From assembly GCA_018606645.1 (NCBI GenBank), contig JAGVRI010000003.1:215322-279321 (forward strand): a DNA stretch of 64,000 bases. The letters are read 5' to 3'. Positions 1 to 8,438 of this stretch are shown piece after piece. The stretch is from Chloroflexota bacterium. GTDB taxonomy: Bacteria; Chloroflexota; Anaerolineae; JAAYZQ01. Both the position numbers and the translations under genes were made by a program. The notes under the pieces were generated by a model. The model ran no database searches. It was not told the origin of the DNA and saw nothing but the letters and a program-made list of their open reading frames with translations. Positions within the stretch are counted from its first letter, which is position 1; every line of letters begins with the position of its first letter.

Positions 1-615
1 TCCTTGACGCCGGGAGAACTCCTCGACAAATGCTGCGTCCATATCCGTGTCAATAATGCCAGGGCATACCGCGTTGACCCGAATCTCGGGGGCCAATTCA
101 AGAGCCAGCGACTTGGTCAGACCCAATACAGCCCACTTGGCAGCAGCATAGCCTCGTGACCAGGTTCCACCGATCTTGCCAGCCCCTGAGGCAATATTAA
201 TGATCCGGCCCTTGCCTGCCCTTTTCATCTCCTGAGCCGCCCGATTGGAACATAGGTACGTGCTCTTAACGTTCACACGAAAGTCCTTGTCCCAGTCCTC
301 TGTCGCAGATCCCACCAATGGGCCGAATTCGAATAGACCAACATTGTTAACCAAGATATCCACTCTGCCGTAGATCCTGAGGACTTCATCAAACATCTTG
401 TTAACCTCCAGCTCGTCGGTCATGTCGCCTGGCAATGAGATGGCGTGGCCCCCAGCTGCCGCAATTGCTTGGGCGACTTCCCTGGCCGCTTCGGGACGCA
501 AGTCGTTGACCACGACAATCGAGCCCTCGCGTCCGAAGCGAAGAGCAATTCCTCGGCCGATACCAGCGCCAGCACCAGTGACAATCACAACCTTGTCTTG
601 TAGATCGGGATACAT
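1..615 (-). CDS. SDR-family oxidoreductase, 3' end cut by window edge
   Basis: Short-chain dehydrogenase/reductase, an NAD(P)-dependent cytoplasmic enzyme that oxidises or reduces a hydroxyl/keto group. The first 205 residues are visible; the C-terminus lies outside the window. The N-terminal Rossmann motif is TGAGAGIG, followed by NNVG, the catalytic Ser in IASGAG, and Tyr-x-x-x-Lys in GYAAAKW; CPGIIDTDM is the typical post-catalytic loop. ATG at 615 follows an AAGGAGG Shine-Dalgarno. It is the last visible gene of a sugar-type operon and begins 42 bases after the second permease gene, so a sugar or polyol dehydrogenase is likely. The substrate cannot be told from the sequence. Confidence 0.9.
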   Translation of the reverse strand, partial: MYPDLQDKVVIVTGAGAGIGRGIALRFGREGSIVVVNDLRPEAAREVAQAIAAAGGHAISLPGDMTDELEVNKMFDEVLRIYGRVDILVNNVGLFEFGPLVGSATEDWDKDFRVNVKSTYLCSNRAAQEMKRAGKGRIINIASGAGKIGGTWSRGYAAAKWAVLGLTKSLALELAPEIRVNAVCPGIIDTDMDAAFVEEFSRRQG

Positions 616-657
616 TTTGTTTCGACCTCCTTGGTGAAAGTACTCGCACAGCTTTAG

Positions 658-1497
658 TCATTTGGTAGAACCAGCAGCTAGTCCCTGAACAAGGTAACGT
701 TGCATGGCCAAAAACATAACTAGGATCGGGATGGTGAACAGCACTGAGTATCCGAGCAGAGTAGGCCAGTCGGTCCAAAACTGACCTTGCAGACTGGCAA
801 TTTTGATCGACGTAACCTGGTTTTCCGGAGATTGGGTAAAAGTATAGGCAAACAGAAACTCATTCCAGGCGAGAAGAAAGCAATAGACAACTGTAGCGGC
901 CACGCCAGGGACGCTGACGGGCAATACCACGCGCACAAGAGCACCTAGACGGGTGCACCCGTCTATAATAGCAGCCTCATCAAGTTCACGGGGAACTGTG
1001 TCCAGGTAGTTGCGTAGCATCCAGATAGCAAAAGGCAGAGTAATCACGGTGTCCATAAGAATGACGGCCAACAATGTATCGTACAGCTTGACACGGGTGA
1101 CTAGATAGAAATAAGACACAGTCAATAGGACAGGAGGAAACATTTTGTTACCAATAACAAACATCAAGACCGCGTTGCTGCCACGAAAACGATAGCGCGA
1201 CAGACCATAGGCAGTTAGAAGCCCTAGTAGTAGAGCTAGAAACATGGATGAAGTCGCCACCACCATGCTATTAACAAACGGGATGCGCAGGCTGGGGTTG
1301 GTCAAGATTTTCACATAAGCTTGTAGGTCTATCTGGGTGGGTATGAGGGTGGGTGCAAAGGTCTCACCCAAAGGACGGATCGAGAGCGAGATCATCCAGA
1401 AGACCGGAAATGCCATGATCAAAGCCACTAGCAGCGTGGCTACATATACAAGAGCACTCCGAAACAACTTGCGATGCTTCATGCCTAAGACAAACAA
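658..1497 (-). CDS. Carbohydrate ABC transporter permease (MalG/UgpE type)
   Basis: Inner-membrane permease of a CUT1-type sugar importer, 279 aa. About six hydrophobic segments are visible, and the EAA loop that contacts the ATPase is present (ELDEAAIIDGCTRLGALVRVVLPVSVPG). A TTG at 1497 is chosen as start because a GAGAGGA Shine-Dalgarno overlaps the stop region of the preceding permease gene at the right distance; an ATG at 1482 has no good ribosome site. It sits 2 bases downstream of the MalF-type permease gene and forms the membrane channel with it. No ATPase gene is present in this operon, so a shared MsmK/MalK-like ATPase elsewhere is inferred. Confidence 0.92.
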   Translation of the reverse strand: MFVLGMKHRKLFRSALVYVATLLVALIMAFPVFWMISLSIRPLGETFAPTLIPTQIDLQAYVKILTNPSLRIPFVNSMVVATSSMFLALLLGLLTAYGLSRYRFRGSNAVLMFVIGNKMFPPVLLTVSYFYLVTRVKLYDTLLAVILMDTVITLPFAIWMLRNYLDTVPRELDEAAIIDGCTRLGALVRVVLPVSVPGVAATVVYCFLLAWNEFLFAYTFTQSPENQVTSIKIASLQGQFWTDWPTLLGYSVLFTIPILVMFLAMQRYLVQGLAAGSTK

Positions 1498-1499
1498 CT

Positions 1500-2426
1500 C
1501 TAATCCTCTCTTCGCAGTAGAAACAAGAGTCCTAGACTAAACATCAGCATGATGAAGAACATTAGCACCGCCACTGCACCCGCATAGCCAAAATCAAATC
1601 GTTCAAAGGCCATGCGATAGGCATAGGTCGCCATGAGTTCGGTCCTATTGGCTGGGCCGCCTTTTGTCATCACCCATACCAGGTCAAAAAACACAAATGC
1701 TCCGATGAAATCGAACAGGAGCAAGGTTATTAGGATGTTTCGCATATGGGGAATGGTGACGAATCGGAAACGCTGGACGGCATGGGCCCCGTCAATGCTT
1801 GCTGCCTCGTATAGCTCATCGGGAATAGATTGTAGCGATGCCAACATCATTAGCATATAGAATGGTAATGAGAACCAGATGTTGGCCACCGTCACTGCCA
1901 CTAGAGCCCAGGAGGGATTGCCGAGGAGCGTCCACTCAACCTTTAGACCGACGGACCTCAAGATGGTCGGGATAATGCTAAGATGAGGATTGTACAGCAG
2001 TCGCCAGATCACTGCCACCACAACGGGAGTAATAGCCCAGGGAGCCATGATCAGAGAACGCATTGTGCTCCTGAACAGGCGATTCATCGGTTGATTTAGC
2101 AGAAGCGCCAGGAGCAATCCCAAAGTCACATGCGCCGTAGCGCTCAATATGACAAAGATCAACGATTGCTTGACGGTGAGAAGAAAGTACGGGTCATGCA
2201 ATGCTCTGACATAGTTACCAAGGCCAATGAACCGATCTGCTTTGTCACCCAGACTGATCTTGAACACGTACAGCATCGGATAGACGGACATAAGGGCCAG
2301 GTAGAGTAAACCAGGCAGTATGAAGAGGCATGCGCCACTCAACCGACATGAGCGCTGGTGGCTTACAGCATTACGCGGCTCACCAGCTTTGAATCTCGGC
2401 ACCCCAACAGCTTCCATTCGCTGCAT
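1500..2426 (-). CDS. Carbohydrate ABC transporter permease (MalF/UgpA type)
   Basis: Inner-membrane permease, partner of the MalG-type gene that follows. It is 308 aa from the ATG at 2426, chosen because CAGGAG lies 9 bases upstream; the frame is open further to a GTG at 2471 and an ATG at 2435. A first membrane helix follows a charged N-terminus (LFILPGLLYLALM), and the EAA loop reads ELYEAASIDGAHAVQRFRF. It is separated from the upstream binding-protein gene by about 500 bases without a gene, longer than usual inside such an operon. The transported sugar is unknown. Confidence 0.9.
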   Translation of the reverse strand: MQRMEAVGVPRFKAGEPRNAVSHQRSCRLSGACLFILPGLLYLALMSVYPMLYVFKISLGDKADRFIGLGNYVRALHDPYFLLTVKQSLIFVILSATAHVTLGLLLALLLNQPMNRLFRSTMRSLIMAPWAITPVVVAVIWRLLYNPHLSIIPTILRSVGLKVEWTLLGNPSWALVAVTVANIWFSLPFYMLMMLASLQSIPDELYEAASIDGAHAVQRFRFVTIPHMRNILITLLLFDFIGAFVFFDLVWVMTKGGPANRTELMATYAYRMAFERFDFGYAGAVAVLMFFIMLMFSLGLLFLLRRED

Positions 2427-2931
2427 CTGGCTCATCTCCTGGCCCCTGTCCCTCCAATCACCCCGCGGCACCGGTTCAAGCTCTAGAGCCTGTTATGCAT
2501 TCTGGAAACCACAGCGGAAATGGACAAGAATTAGCCTGAATCCCGACAAACCGATGGCTTCGGATGCGCCAAATCGGAGTCCTTTCACTGGCTTTCTATT
2601 CGAAAAACAGGTCATTTTCCGTGGTTCATAATAGGCTCTGGGTAGCTTTATACCACAATTTCCATCTCAGGCATCCGATGATGGGCGTGGGCGATACGAA
2701 ATCGCTCCCTTGCATTCTGTCCTCAATGTCAACATCCTATCAGCCCGCCAGTCCATCCGTTTCCGGAACCACTCAAGTCCCCAAATCTTGTACACATCAT
2801 ACCCTGTAGGTGGGTGTGCTGTGTAACACTGCCGAAGCGGCTTTCCTCAGCCAAGTGAATTGCGATGCGACTTTCAAAATCAAGCTGTTGGTCAAGCCGA
2901 GAAAGCCCTGCTGGATGACGATGCTTTCCTG
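2427..2931. other. Non-coding spacer inside sugar ABC operon
   Basis: About 500 bases lie between the binding-protein stop and the first permease start. I find no ORF with a plausible start and ribosome site on either strand and no strong terminator. The only structure noted is a weak GAAAGC/GCTTTC stem near 2900-2927. It may hold a decayed gene or an mRNA-processing region that lets the binding protein be made in excess. Confidence 0.4.
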
Positions 2932-4275
2932 CTAATGGCTATAGTAGGGCGCAAGGATCGTGGACCATTCCTGGGCTGCGGCATCCAACGCTTCCTTGGG
3001 TGTCTTGAGTTTGAGGAAGACTTCTTGCATGTAGCCGTGCAGGATAATCAGGATGGTATTCGTCTCCGGGTACTGACCCAGGATCCGCGAATTCGGTCGC
3101 AGCGCCGAATCGCTGTATGCTTTCATGAGAGGCTCTTGCAGATATGGCTCCTGTAACAAGTCCGCCCTCGTTGGCATGAAGAAGCCACGGGTTGCCCACT
3201 CCCTCAACGTCTCTTGACTAGTCATAAACTTGATAAATGTCCAGGCCTCGTCCGGATGCTTGCTCAGCGGAGAGATAGCCAAGGCGGTACCGCCTGCCGA
3301 GGCACCATCTTGCTTGCCCAGCGGAAGTGGAACAGTGGCAATTTTCGTGTCGGGGTATGAATTCTTGAAATTGTTGATGTACCATGGACCGTTGTTCCAC
3401 ATTGCTACCTGGCCCCGGCCCAACAAGTCCACCAGGGCTGCCTCATCCAACGTAGCTGTCTCTGGCGGCACTACCTTCTCCTTTAACAAAAGATCAGACC
3501 ACCAAGTTAACGACTCTACTGCTGCATCGTTATTGATCAGCACCGTACCATCGTCGGCAACCAGCCCACCTTTGTTAGCAAACAGATGTCCCATCCACTC
3601 CCAGCTTGTGCCAAACGAATCCTTCGTACCACTATACCCAAATCCATACTGTCCCTTGTCTGGATTCGTTAGCTTCCTGGCGATCTCCAACATGTCACTA
3701 TATGTCCAGGTATCTCCATCCGGAAGCGGAACTCCTGCGTCCTCGAACATCTTGACGTTCAGGAACATAGCCGACACACCATAGCGCCATGGCAGAGCGT
3801 AGGTGTGACCCCATTGATGGCCCATCGCCCATGCAGATGGGAAGTACTGCGCAGAGAACGCTTCCCCTCCCTCCTTGGTCACATAGTCGTCGAGGTTCAT
3901 GACTGCGCCTTGGGCAGCAAAGGCGATAATATTCTCGGGGATGATCTCAAATACGTCGGGCGGGGATCCGGCTTTGGTTGCTGCAATGATCTTGTCATGA
4001 TGCTGCGCATAGGGACCAACTGCCAGCTTGATCTTGATATTGGGATGGGCTGCCTCAAACTTGGCGATAAGTTCCCTCTCCCATGGCATCTCTTCGTCGC
4101 GGGCTGTCCAGTTTTGGTAGACCAACTCCACCACCTGCCCTTCGGTTGGTGGTTTAGTCGGCTCAGGCTGAGATGGTGCTTGTGTGGCAGGCACCTGCGT
4201 GGCCGGACGACAAGCCACGGCAACAAACAGTAGGCTCAGTAAAGTGAACCAGATACAGACACTTTTTCTAGACAT
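2932..4275 (-). CDS. Sugar ABC transporter substrate-binding lipoprotein
   Basis: Extracellular solute-binding protein of family 1 (MalE/UgpB-like), 447 aa from the ATG at 4275; GGAGAGGAG precedes it, and an in-frame ATG at 4293 is less likely. A signal peptide ends in a lipobox-like AVAC, giving a lipid-anchored Cys followed by a Pro/Thr/Gln-rich linker, as is common in Chloroflexota. The mature part contains features of the family such as FEAAHPNIKIKL and a C-terminal half with WTFIKFMTS. It captures the substrate outside the membrane and hands it to the two permeases downstream. Substrate not assignable; the SIS genes upstream hint at an amino sugar or phosphorylated sugar acid. Confidence 0.92.
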   Translation of the reverse strand: MSRKSVCIWFTLLSLLFVAVACRPATQVPATQAPSQPEPTKPPTEGQVVELVYQNWTARDEEMPWERELIAKFEAAHPNIKIKLAVGPYAQHHDKIIAATKAGSPPDVFEIIPENIIAFAAQGAVMNLDDYVTKEGGEAFSAQYFPSAWAMGHQWGHTYALPWRYGVSAMFLNVKMFEDAGVPLPDGDTWTYSDMLEIARKLTNPDKGQYGFGYSGTKDSFGTSWEWMGHLFANKGGLVADDGTVLINNDAAVESLTWWSDLLLKEKVVPPETATLDEAALVDLLGRGQVAMWNNGPWYINNFKNSYPDTKIATVPLPLGKQDGASAGGTALAISPLSKHPDEAWTFIKFMTSQETLREWATRGFFMPTRADLLQEPYLQEPLMKAYSDSALRPNSRILGQYPETNTILIILHGYMQEVFLKLKTPKEALDAAAQEWSTILAPYYSH

Positions 4276-4506
4276 TTCTCCTCTCCCTTTCATTGTTCTT
4301 GCGGAAAGACTTGCATCCGCTCAACCCCAGGCGATCGGCGTATTAGCTTTTGGCATCACACGTGTATATATTGTATCCCGAATCACCTCCCTTCCTCTGC
4401 TAGGGCAGGCCGCCGGCCATACTGATCCACTGCCCATAGAGCATTTCCCAAGATCGCTCTTTGTGATGGATCCGTCAGGGGGCATAATCTAATCTTGCAT
4501 GCGACA

Positions 4507-5244
4507 TCACAAATATGTCAGCCTCCCGGAATAGCGCCTCATCAATTGCTTGTTATGTTCCTCGCTACCATCGAGGTTAGCACTGCGAAACACCGGAGGT
4601 TCTAGTCCTCTCTCTAGGAGTATACGCACCGTCTCGACCACTGCAGCATTAAGCAAGGCAGCTCCTACCACCGTAGAAGTTGCACCGGTTCTTAGGGGAA
4701 ATCCTTCGAACTCCACAAGCGCATCGCCCGGAATCCCGCAATTGTCGATGACATAGTCAGCCACATCCATTAGTTTACGCCCCCTGGAATGGCGAGACGG
4801 AACACTCTGGCTGTGTGCTATACTGGTCAGTGCCACTACTAGAATACCTCGCTCTCGAGCACCCTCAGCCAACTCCACTGCCACAGCATTACAACCAGAG
4901 TTCGAATGCACGATCAACATATCATCCCCAGTAATTCCAAATTCTTCAAGAAGTAGTCCTGCATAGCCAGATAACCGCTCCATCTTTGTTTCTAAGGTCA
5001 ATGGCCGCACAGTCGTCGTCAAGCCAGGGGCAAAAATGGGGACAATGGGCACCAAACCACCCGCCCTGTAACAAAGCTCCTCTGCAACCAGAGCCGCGTG
5101 TCCGGCACCGAAGACGTAGATGAGATGATCGGCAGCAATTACGTCCGCCATATGCTGAGCCACCCTGCAAATGACTTCATACTGCGATTCCATGGCTCTT
5201 TCCAGGATCGGAATCATCGCTTGGAAGTAGACAAGCTGTGACAC
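4507..5244 (-). CDS. SIS-domain sugar isomerase/phosphosugar-binding protein
   Basis: Sugar isomerase (SIS) fold protein of 245 aa, similar in layout to the UPF0309 group. The nucleotide/phosphosugar-binding glycine region reads YVFGAGHAALVAEEL, and a second conserved patch is MLIVHSNSGCNAVAVELA. The GTG start at 5244 is preceded by AAGG. It begins 14 bases after the stop of the paralogous SIS gene, so the two are co-translated and may form a hetero-oligomer. SIS proteins of sugar operons usually act on or sense phosphosugars. The exact reaction is not known. Confidence 0.82.
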   Translation of the reverse strand: MSQLVYFQAMIPILERAMESQYEVICRVAQHMADVIAADHLIYVFGAGHAALVAEELCYRAGGLVPIVPIFAPGLTTTVRPLTLETKMERLSGYAGLLLEEFGITGDDMLIVHSNSGCNAVAVELAEGARERGILVVALTSIAHSQSVPSRHSRGRKLMDVADYVIDNCGIPGDALVEFEGFPLRTGATSTVVGAALLNAAVVETVRILLERGLEPPVFRSANLDGSEEHNKQLMRRYSGRLTYL

Positions 5245-5258
5245 GTTTGCCTTACCGC

Positions 5259-6032
5259 CTACACGCCATCAAGTTGACGGCGGAACTTCAGGTATGAATC
5301 ATAGACTTTGAGATCGTGGCTGGGATCGCCGATGACGTTGGGCGAAGCAAAGGTGGGCATGTAAATCCCTTGCGCGGATAGAATCCTGGCTGTTTCTGCC
5401 ACCAACATCATCGAAATGCATACCTTCATGACAGTGGCTGACGCCGCTACCGGTTCAACCCAATTGGGGATGTGAACGATCGCGTCTTCAGGCGGAGCTC
5501 CATTGTCTATCACGATGTCAGCGACATCGGCTAGCTTTTTGCCAGACGAGTGTCTGGCTGGATTCTTCCAGTAATTCTGCATGGAGGTGACCGCAACTAC
5601 AGTTGCCCCGCGTTCCTTCCCAATCATGGCAGCTTCAATACCTGCTGCGTTGAGGCCGCCATGCGAGAAGACGATGAGGGTGTCGCGCGATTCCAGAGGA
5701 TAGTAACGCAACACGTTCTGAACATAGCCCTCTTGCCGTTCCAGCCACAGCAATTCAGGAGTTCCCCCCGGACCGATCACGTTGTGCCACGCCAATCTCG
5801 GATCATAGATGGGCTGCAATCCCACGAACGATCCATAGCGAGGAAAGACATCCATTACCGGCAGGATAGAATGTCCTGACCCAAAGTAATATACCGCCCG
5901 CCCCGAGCTTACTGACTTGGCCATGGCTTTAGCTGCTTGCTCAATCGCCGACAAGCTTGTGTTGCCCAGAGCACTTATCATGTCCCTGATCTTATTCATG
6001 TACTCGATTGCAGACACTGGATTCACCCTCAC
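5259..6032 (-). CDS. SIS-domain protein, paralogue of the next gene
   Basis: SIS-domain protein of 257 aa, clearly related to its downstream neighbour: YYFGSGHSILPVMDVF corresponds to the glycine motif there, LIVFSHGGLNAAGIEAA to its second conserved patch, and both have a long motif around RHSSGKKLADVADIVIDNG. The start is taken as GTG 6032; no strong Shine-Dalgarno is visible and a downstream ATG at 5999 is possible. It lies between the regulator gene and its paralogue. The pair was probably made by tandem duplication and may be a two-subunit isomerase, deaminase or sensor for the imported sugar. Confidence 0.8.
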   Translation of the reverse strand: MRVNPVSAIEYMNKIRDMISALGNTSLSAIEQAAKAMAKSVSSGRAVYYFGSGHSILPVMDVFPRYGSFVGLQPIYDPRLAWHNVIGPGGTPELLWLERQEGYVQNVLRYYPLESRDTLIVFSHGGLNAAGIEAAMIGKERGATVVAVTSMQNYWKNPARHSSGKKLADVADIVIDNGAPPEDAIVHIPNWVEPVAASATVMKVCISMMLVAETARILSAQGIYMPTFASPNVIGDPSHDLKVYDSYLKFRRQLDGV

Positions 6033-6176
6033 TGTTATTGTGTAGCCTAGCGGCCCTGTAGCATGCTAGTATGACTTGTAACCATGGGAAGCTGTAGCCT
6101 AACCAACACAGCTACCCTGTAGAACTTCTTGCCCCTACTGCTGGGGGAGAGTCAAAAGTCTCTGCACCACCTCGTG

Positions 6177-6914
6177 CTATCCAGACACGCGCTGCCGGTC
6201 CAAGTGAAGCCAAAAGCCAGCGCCTCGATACACTGTGCGAACTCGCTCCACAATCTGAAAAGCATCAGTGTAGGTCAAAGCATCTACAACGAGCACTGGT
6301 GCACCGGGTTCTAGTCCTAAGACTGCAGCTTCCATTTCTGATGCTGCTGAAGCGCTCACTTTCGGCTCTGTCCATGTTGGGTAAACGGAGTACTTCTTGC
6401 GCAGGATGTCGAAAAGAGAGCTTGAGCTAAGATCTTCATTTTCCAGACCGGGGCAGAGACTGTGGGGCAAGTATGTGGACTGGAGCGCAAGAGGGACATC
6501 ATTGGCTAGCCGTACGCGGACCAGATGCAGTACTTGTTCGTTAGATTGCAATTTCAAAAGATCCCGTAACTCTTCGTCTGGGTCCTCGAGTTCCTGCTTA
6601 ACGACACGAGATGTAGGCGTCAGTCCTAGGCCCATTACATATTCAGTATAACTGCCAAATCCTTTAACTCGCGCCAGCCTGGGCGCAGCCACAAAAGTAC
6701 CACGACCCTGCTCGCGATAGACCCGCCCCAACTGCTCCAGATGGCTGAGAGCCTGCCGGGCTGTAATCCGGCTTACTTTCAGACGCTCGGCTAGCTCCCT
6801 CTCTGAAGGGATTCGCTGTCCGGGTTGGAGTTCTCCGGACTCCATGCGGCGAATGAGGTCATTCACTAGTTGACGATAAAGAGGAATATAACTGGTCCTA
6901 TCGAGGCCGTCCAT
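6177..6914 (-). CDS. GntR-family transcriptional regulator with UTRA ligand domain
   Basis: Repressor/activator of the HutC subfamily, 245 aa. The N-terminal winged helix-turn-helix spans about residues 8-75 (IPSERELAERLKVSRITARQ, then REQGRGTFVA). The C-terminal UTRA ligand-binding domain includes VLHLVRVRLANDVPLALQSTY and the closing TYTDAFQIVERVRTVYRG. ATG 6914 is preceded by AAGGG and lies some 45 bases below a consensus promoter. It is first in the sugar operon and very likely controls it in response to a phosphosugar or amino sugar. No palindromic operator was found that I would defend. Confidence 0.92.
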   Translation of the reverse strand: MDGLDRTSYIPLYRQLVNDLIRRMESGELQPGQRIPSERELAERLKVSRITARQALSHLEQLGRVYREQGRGTFVAAPRLARVKGFGSYTEYVMGLGLTPTSRVVKQELEDPDEELRDLLKLQSNEQVLHLVRVRLANDVPLALQSTYLPHSLCPGLENEDLSSSSLFDILRKKYSVYPTWTEPKVSASAASEMEAAVLGLEPGAPVLVVDALTYTDAFQIVERVRTVYRGAGFWLHLDRQRVSG

Positions 6915-6968
6915 AGAATCCCTTCAAGAGCATTGACAGGTTAACATATGGACTCATCATCATATCCA

Positions 6969-6997
6969 ATTATAGCACAGCCGGTCTCGTTTGTCAA
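6969..6997 (-). promoter_or_regulatory. Consensus sigma-70 promoter of the sugar operon
   Basis: On the minus strand TTGACA (6997-6992) and TATAAT (6974-6969) are separated by exactly 17 bases, a perfect match to both boxes. Transcription would start near 6962, about 48 bases before the gntR ATG. The left end of an insertion element lies only 20 bases upstream of the -35 box, so the element may have removed upstream control sequences. Confidence 0.8.
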
Positions 6998-7024
6998 GAC
7001 TGCGATTTGCCATGTCGTTAAAAG

Positions 7025-7081
7025 TTGAAAAGTGAACCATTTACGGCTGAAAAGTGAACGATTTCCAGTTGAAAAGTGAAC
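7025..7081 (+). repeat. Three direct repeats of TTGAAAAGTGAAC, 22-bp period
   Basis: Copies begin at 7025, 7047 and 7069, exactly two helical turns apart; the middle one has C in place of the first T. They form the left end of the insertion element and are likely binding sites for its transposase. Confidence 0.85.
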
Positions 7082-7129
7082 TGATTGTGGTAGAGTTCCT
7101 CCAGCCAAATCGAGCTCACGGAGGAGAGA

Positions 7130-8380
7130 ATGAATCAACTACACAAGCGATTCGGAGATGATCAGGTCAAGGTGCTGCTCGGCGGATATTGCCAAGGGGT
7201 GTTGGAGAGAGACGAGGTGCAAGAGATCCTGGGGATTGGCAAGACCCGTTTCTTTGCCCTGCTCAAAGAGTATCGGCAAGACCCTGAGGCCTTCTCCGTT
7301 GCCTACGAGAGATATAGCCCAGGCAGGTTATCGACTGCGGTAGAAGAGGAGATCGAGTGGGAGTTGCGCCGCGAGAAGGAGATTGTCGATGACAAACGCT
7401 TGCCCATCTCCGGCTACAACTACTCAGCCCTACGGGACCGTCTCAGGAAGAAAGGCATCGAAGTCTCGGTGACTACGATCATCGACCGCGCCCAACGCCT
7501 GAACTGCTACCAACCTCGGAAGAGACGAAAAGCCCACGACCGCGAGGTGTTGACCGCTTCCATCGGCGCCTTGATTCAGCATGACTCTTCGCTCCACCTG
7601 TGGTCTCCCTTCGCTCCAGAGAAGTGGAGTCTGATCACCTCGATCGACGACTACAGCCGGATGCTGTTGTTCGCCGAGTTTGTTCCGAACGACACCACCT
7701 GGGCGCACATCGAGGCGGTGCGGACCCTCACTCAGTCCTACGGCATCCCATTGCGCTACTATGTAGACTCCTTGCGCGTTTTCCGCTTCGTTCAGGGCAG
7801 AGACAGCGTCCGGTGCAGGCACATCCTCCTAGCCGATGAGGTAGACACGCAGTGGAGCAAGATGATGCGCGTCCTGGGGGTGGAGGTGAGCTATGCCTTG
7901 TCTCCCCAAGCCAAAGGAAAGGTCGAGAGACCCTACCAATGGCTCCAAGATCGCATTGTCCGGACCTGTGCACTGGAGAAGATATCGACCATGGAAGAGG
8001 TTCGGGCTGTCCTGCGGGCCGAGGTAGAGCGCTACAACCACCACCAGGTCCACTCTACCACCCGAGAGATCCCTGGCATCCGCTTCCATAGAGCCCAACA
8101 AGAGGGCGACAGCCTCTTCCGCCCTTTCTCCTTGCCCAAGCCCTACACCTCCCCCAAGGATGTCTTTTGCTTGCGGGAAACCAGAACGGTCAACGGATAT
8201 CGACGCATCTCGCTATTCAACCATACGATTGAAGTTCCCAAGGTGGACCTCTACGAGCCGGTCGAGGTCCACCTCGTCCCTGACATCGCTGGACAACTGA
8301 TGGAGATTCGCATCTGGCGGAATGACAAAATGGTCCACTCGGTGACCCTCCCCCTGGATGGCTTCAGAGTTCACCTTTGA
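7130..8380 (+). CDS. DDE (rve-core) transposase
   Basis: Transposase of 416 aa. An N-terminal helix-turn-helix region (VQEILGIGKTRFFALLKEY) precedes a retroviral-integrase-like catalytic core. Candidate catalytic acids are Asp in IQHDSSLHLW, Asp in YYVDSLRVFRF and Glu in KGKVERPYQWL, the usual D-D-E order. ATG 7130 follows GGAGGAGAG. The reading frame is intact and the ends are present, so the element could still be active. Close relatives would be IS-borne single-ORF integrase-type transposases; the exact family needs a search. Confidence 0.88.
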   Translation: MNQLHKRFGDDQVKVLLGGYCQGVLERDEVQEILGIGKTRFFALLKEYRQDPEAFSVAYERYSPGRLSTAVEEEIEWELRREKEIVDDKRLPISGYNYSALRDRLRKKGIEVSVTTIIDRAQRLNCYQPRKRRKAHDREVLTASIGALIQHDSSLHLWSPFAPEKWSLITSIDDYSRMLLFAEFVPNDTTWAHIEAVRTLTQSYGIPLRYYVDSLRVFRFVQGRDSVRCRHILLADEVDTQWSKMMRVLGVEVSYALSPQAKGKVERPYQWLQDRIVRTCALEKISTMEEVRAVLRAEVERYNHHQVHSTTREIPGIRFHRAQQEGDSLFRPFSLPKPYTSPKDVFCLRETRTVNGYRRISLFNHTIEVPKVDLYEPVEVHLVPDIAGQLMEIRIWRNDKMVHSVTLPLDGFRVHL

Positions 8381-8425
8381 ACTTTAAATCCATCCCTAAC
8401 AGTTCACTTTTCAACTTTTCCTAAC
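8369..8425 (-). repeat. Right-end repeats of the insertion element
   Basis: Two inverted-sense relatives of the left-end repeat, GTTCACCTTTGAACTTT at 8369 and GTTCACTTTTCAACTTTT at 8402. Each is followed by a CCTAAC trailer. Their 33-base spacing differs from the 22-base spacing at the left end, so the two ends are not equivalent. Confidence 0.75.
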
Positions 8426-8438
8426 AGGGTCCGTAAAG

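Larger units (their letters stand above)
7017..8425 (+). mobile_element. Insertion element with DDE integrase-type transposase
   Basis: A complete-looking element of about 1.4 kb. The outer ends are inverted copies of AAAAGTTGAAAAGTGAAC (left end 7020-7037; right end in opposite sense at 8402-8419), followed outward by GTTA-like bases. Additional copies of the inner part lie inside each end. One transposase gene fills the element. No clear target duplication was found. Multiple terminal repeats resemble IS21-type ends, but there is no istB, so the family is left open (ISNCY-like). Confidence 0.8.

Noticed and set aside
4359..4380. AT-rich CGTGTATATATTGTATCC as an operator for the GntR/UTRA regulator
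   Set aside because: Only partly palindromic and no second copy near the operon promoter.
7025..7081. Regularly spaced repeats as a CRISPR array
   Set aside because: Only three short copies at an insertion-element end, spacers of 9 bases, no cas genes.
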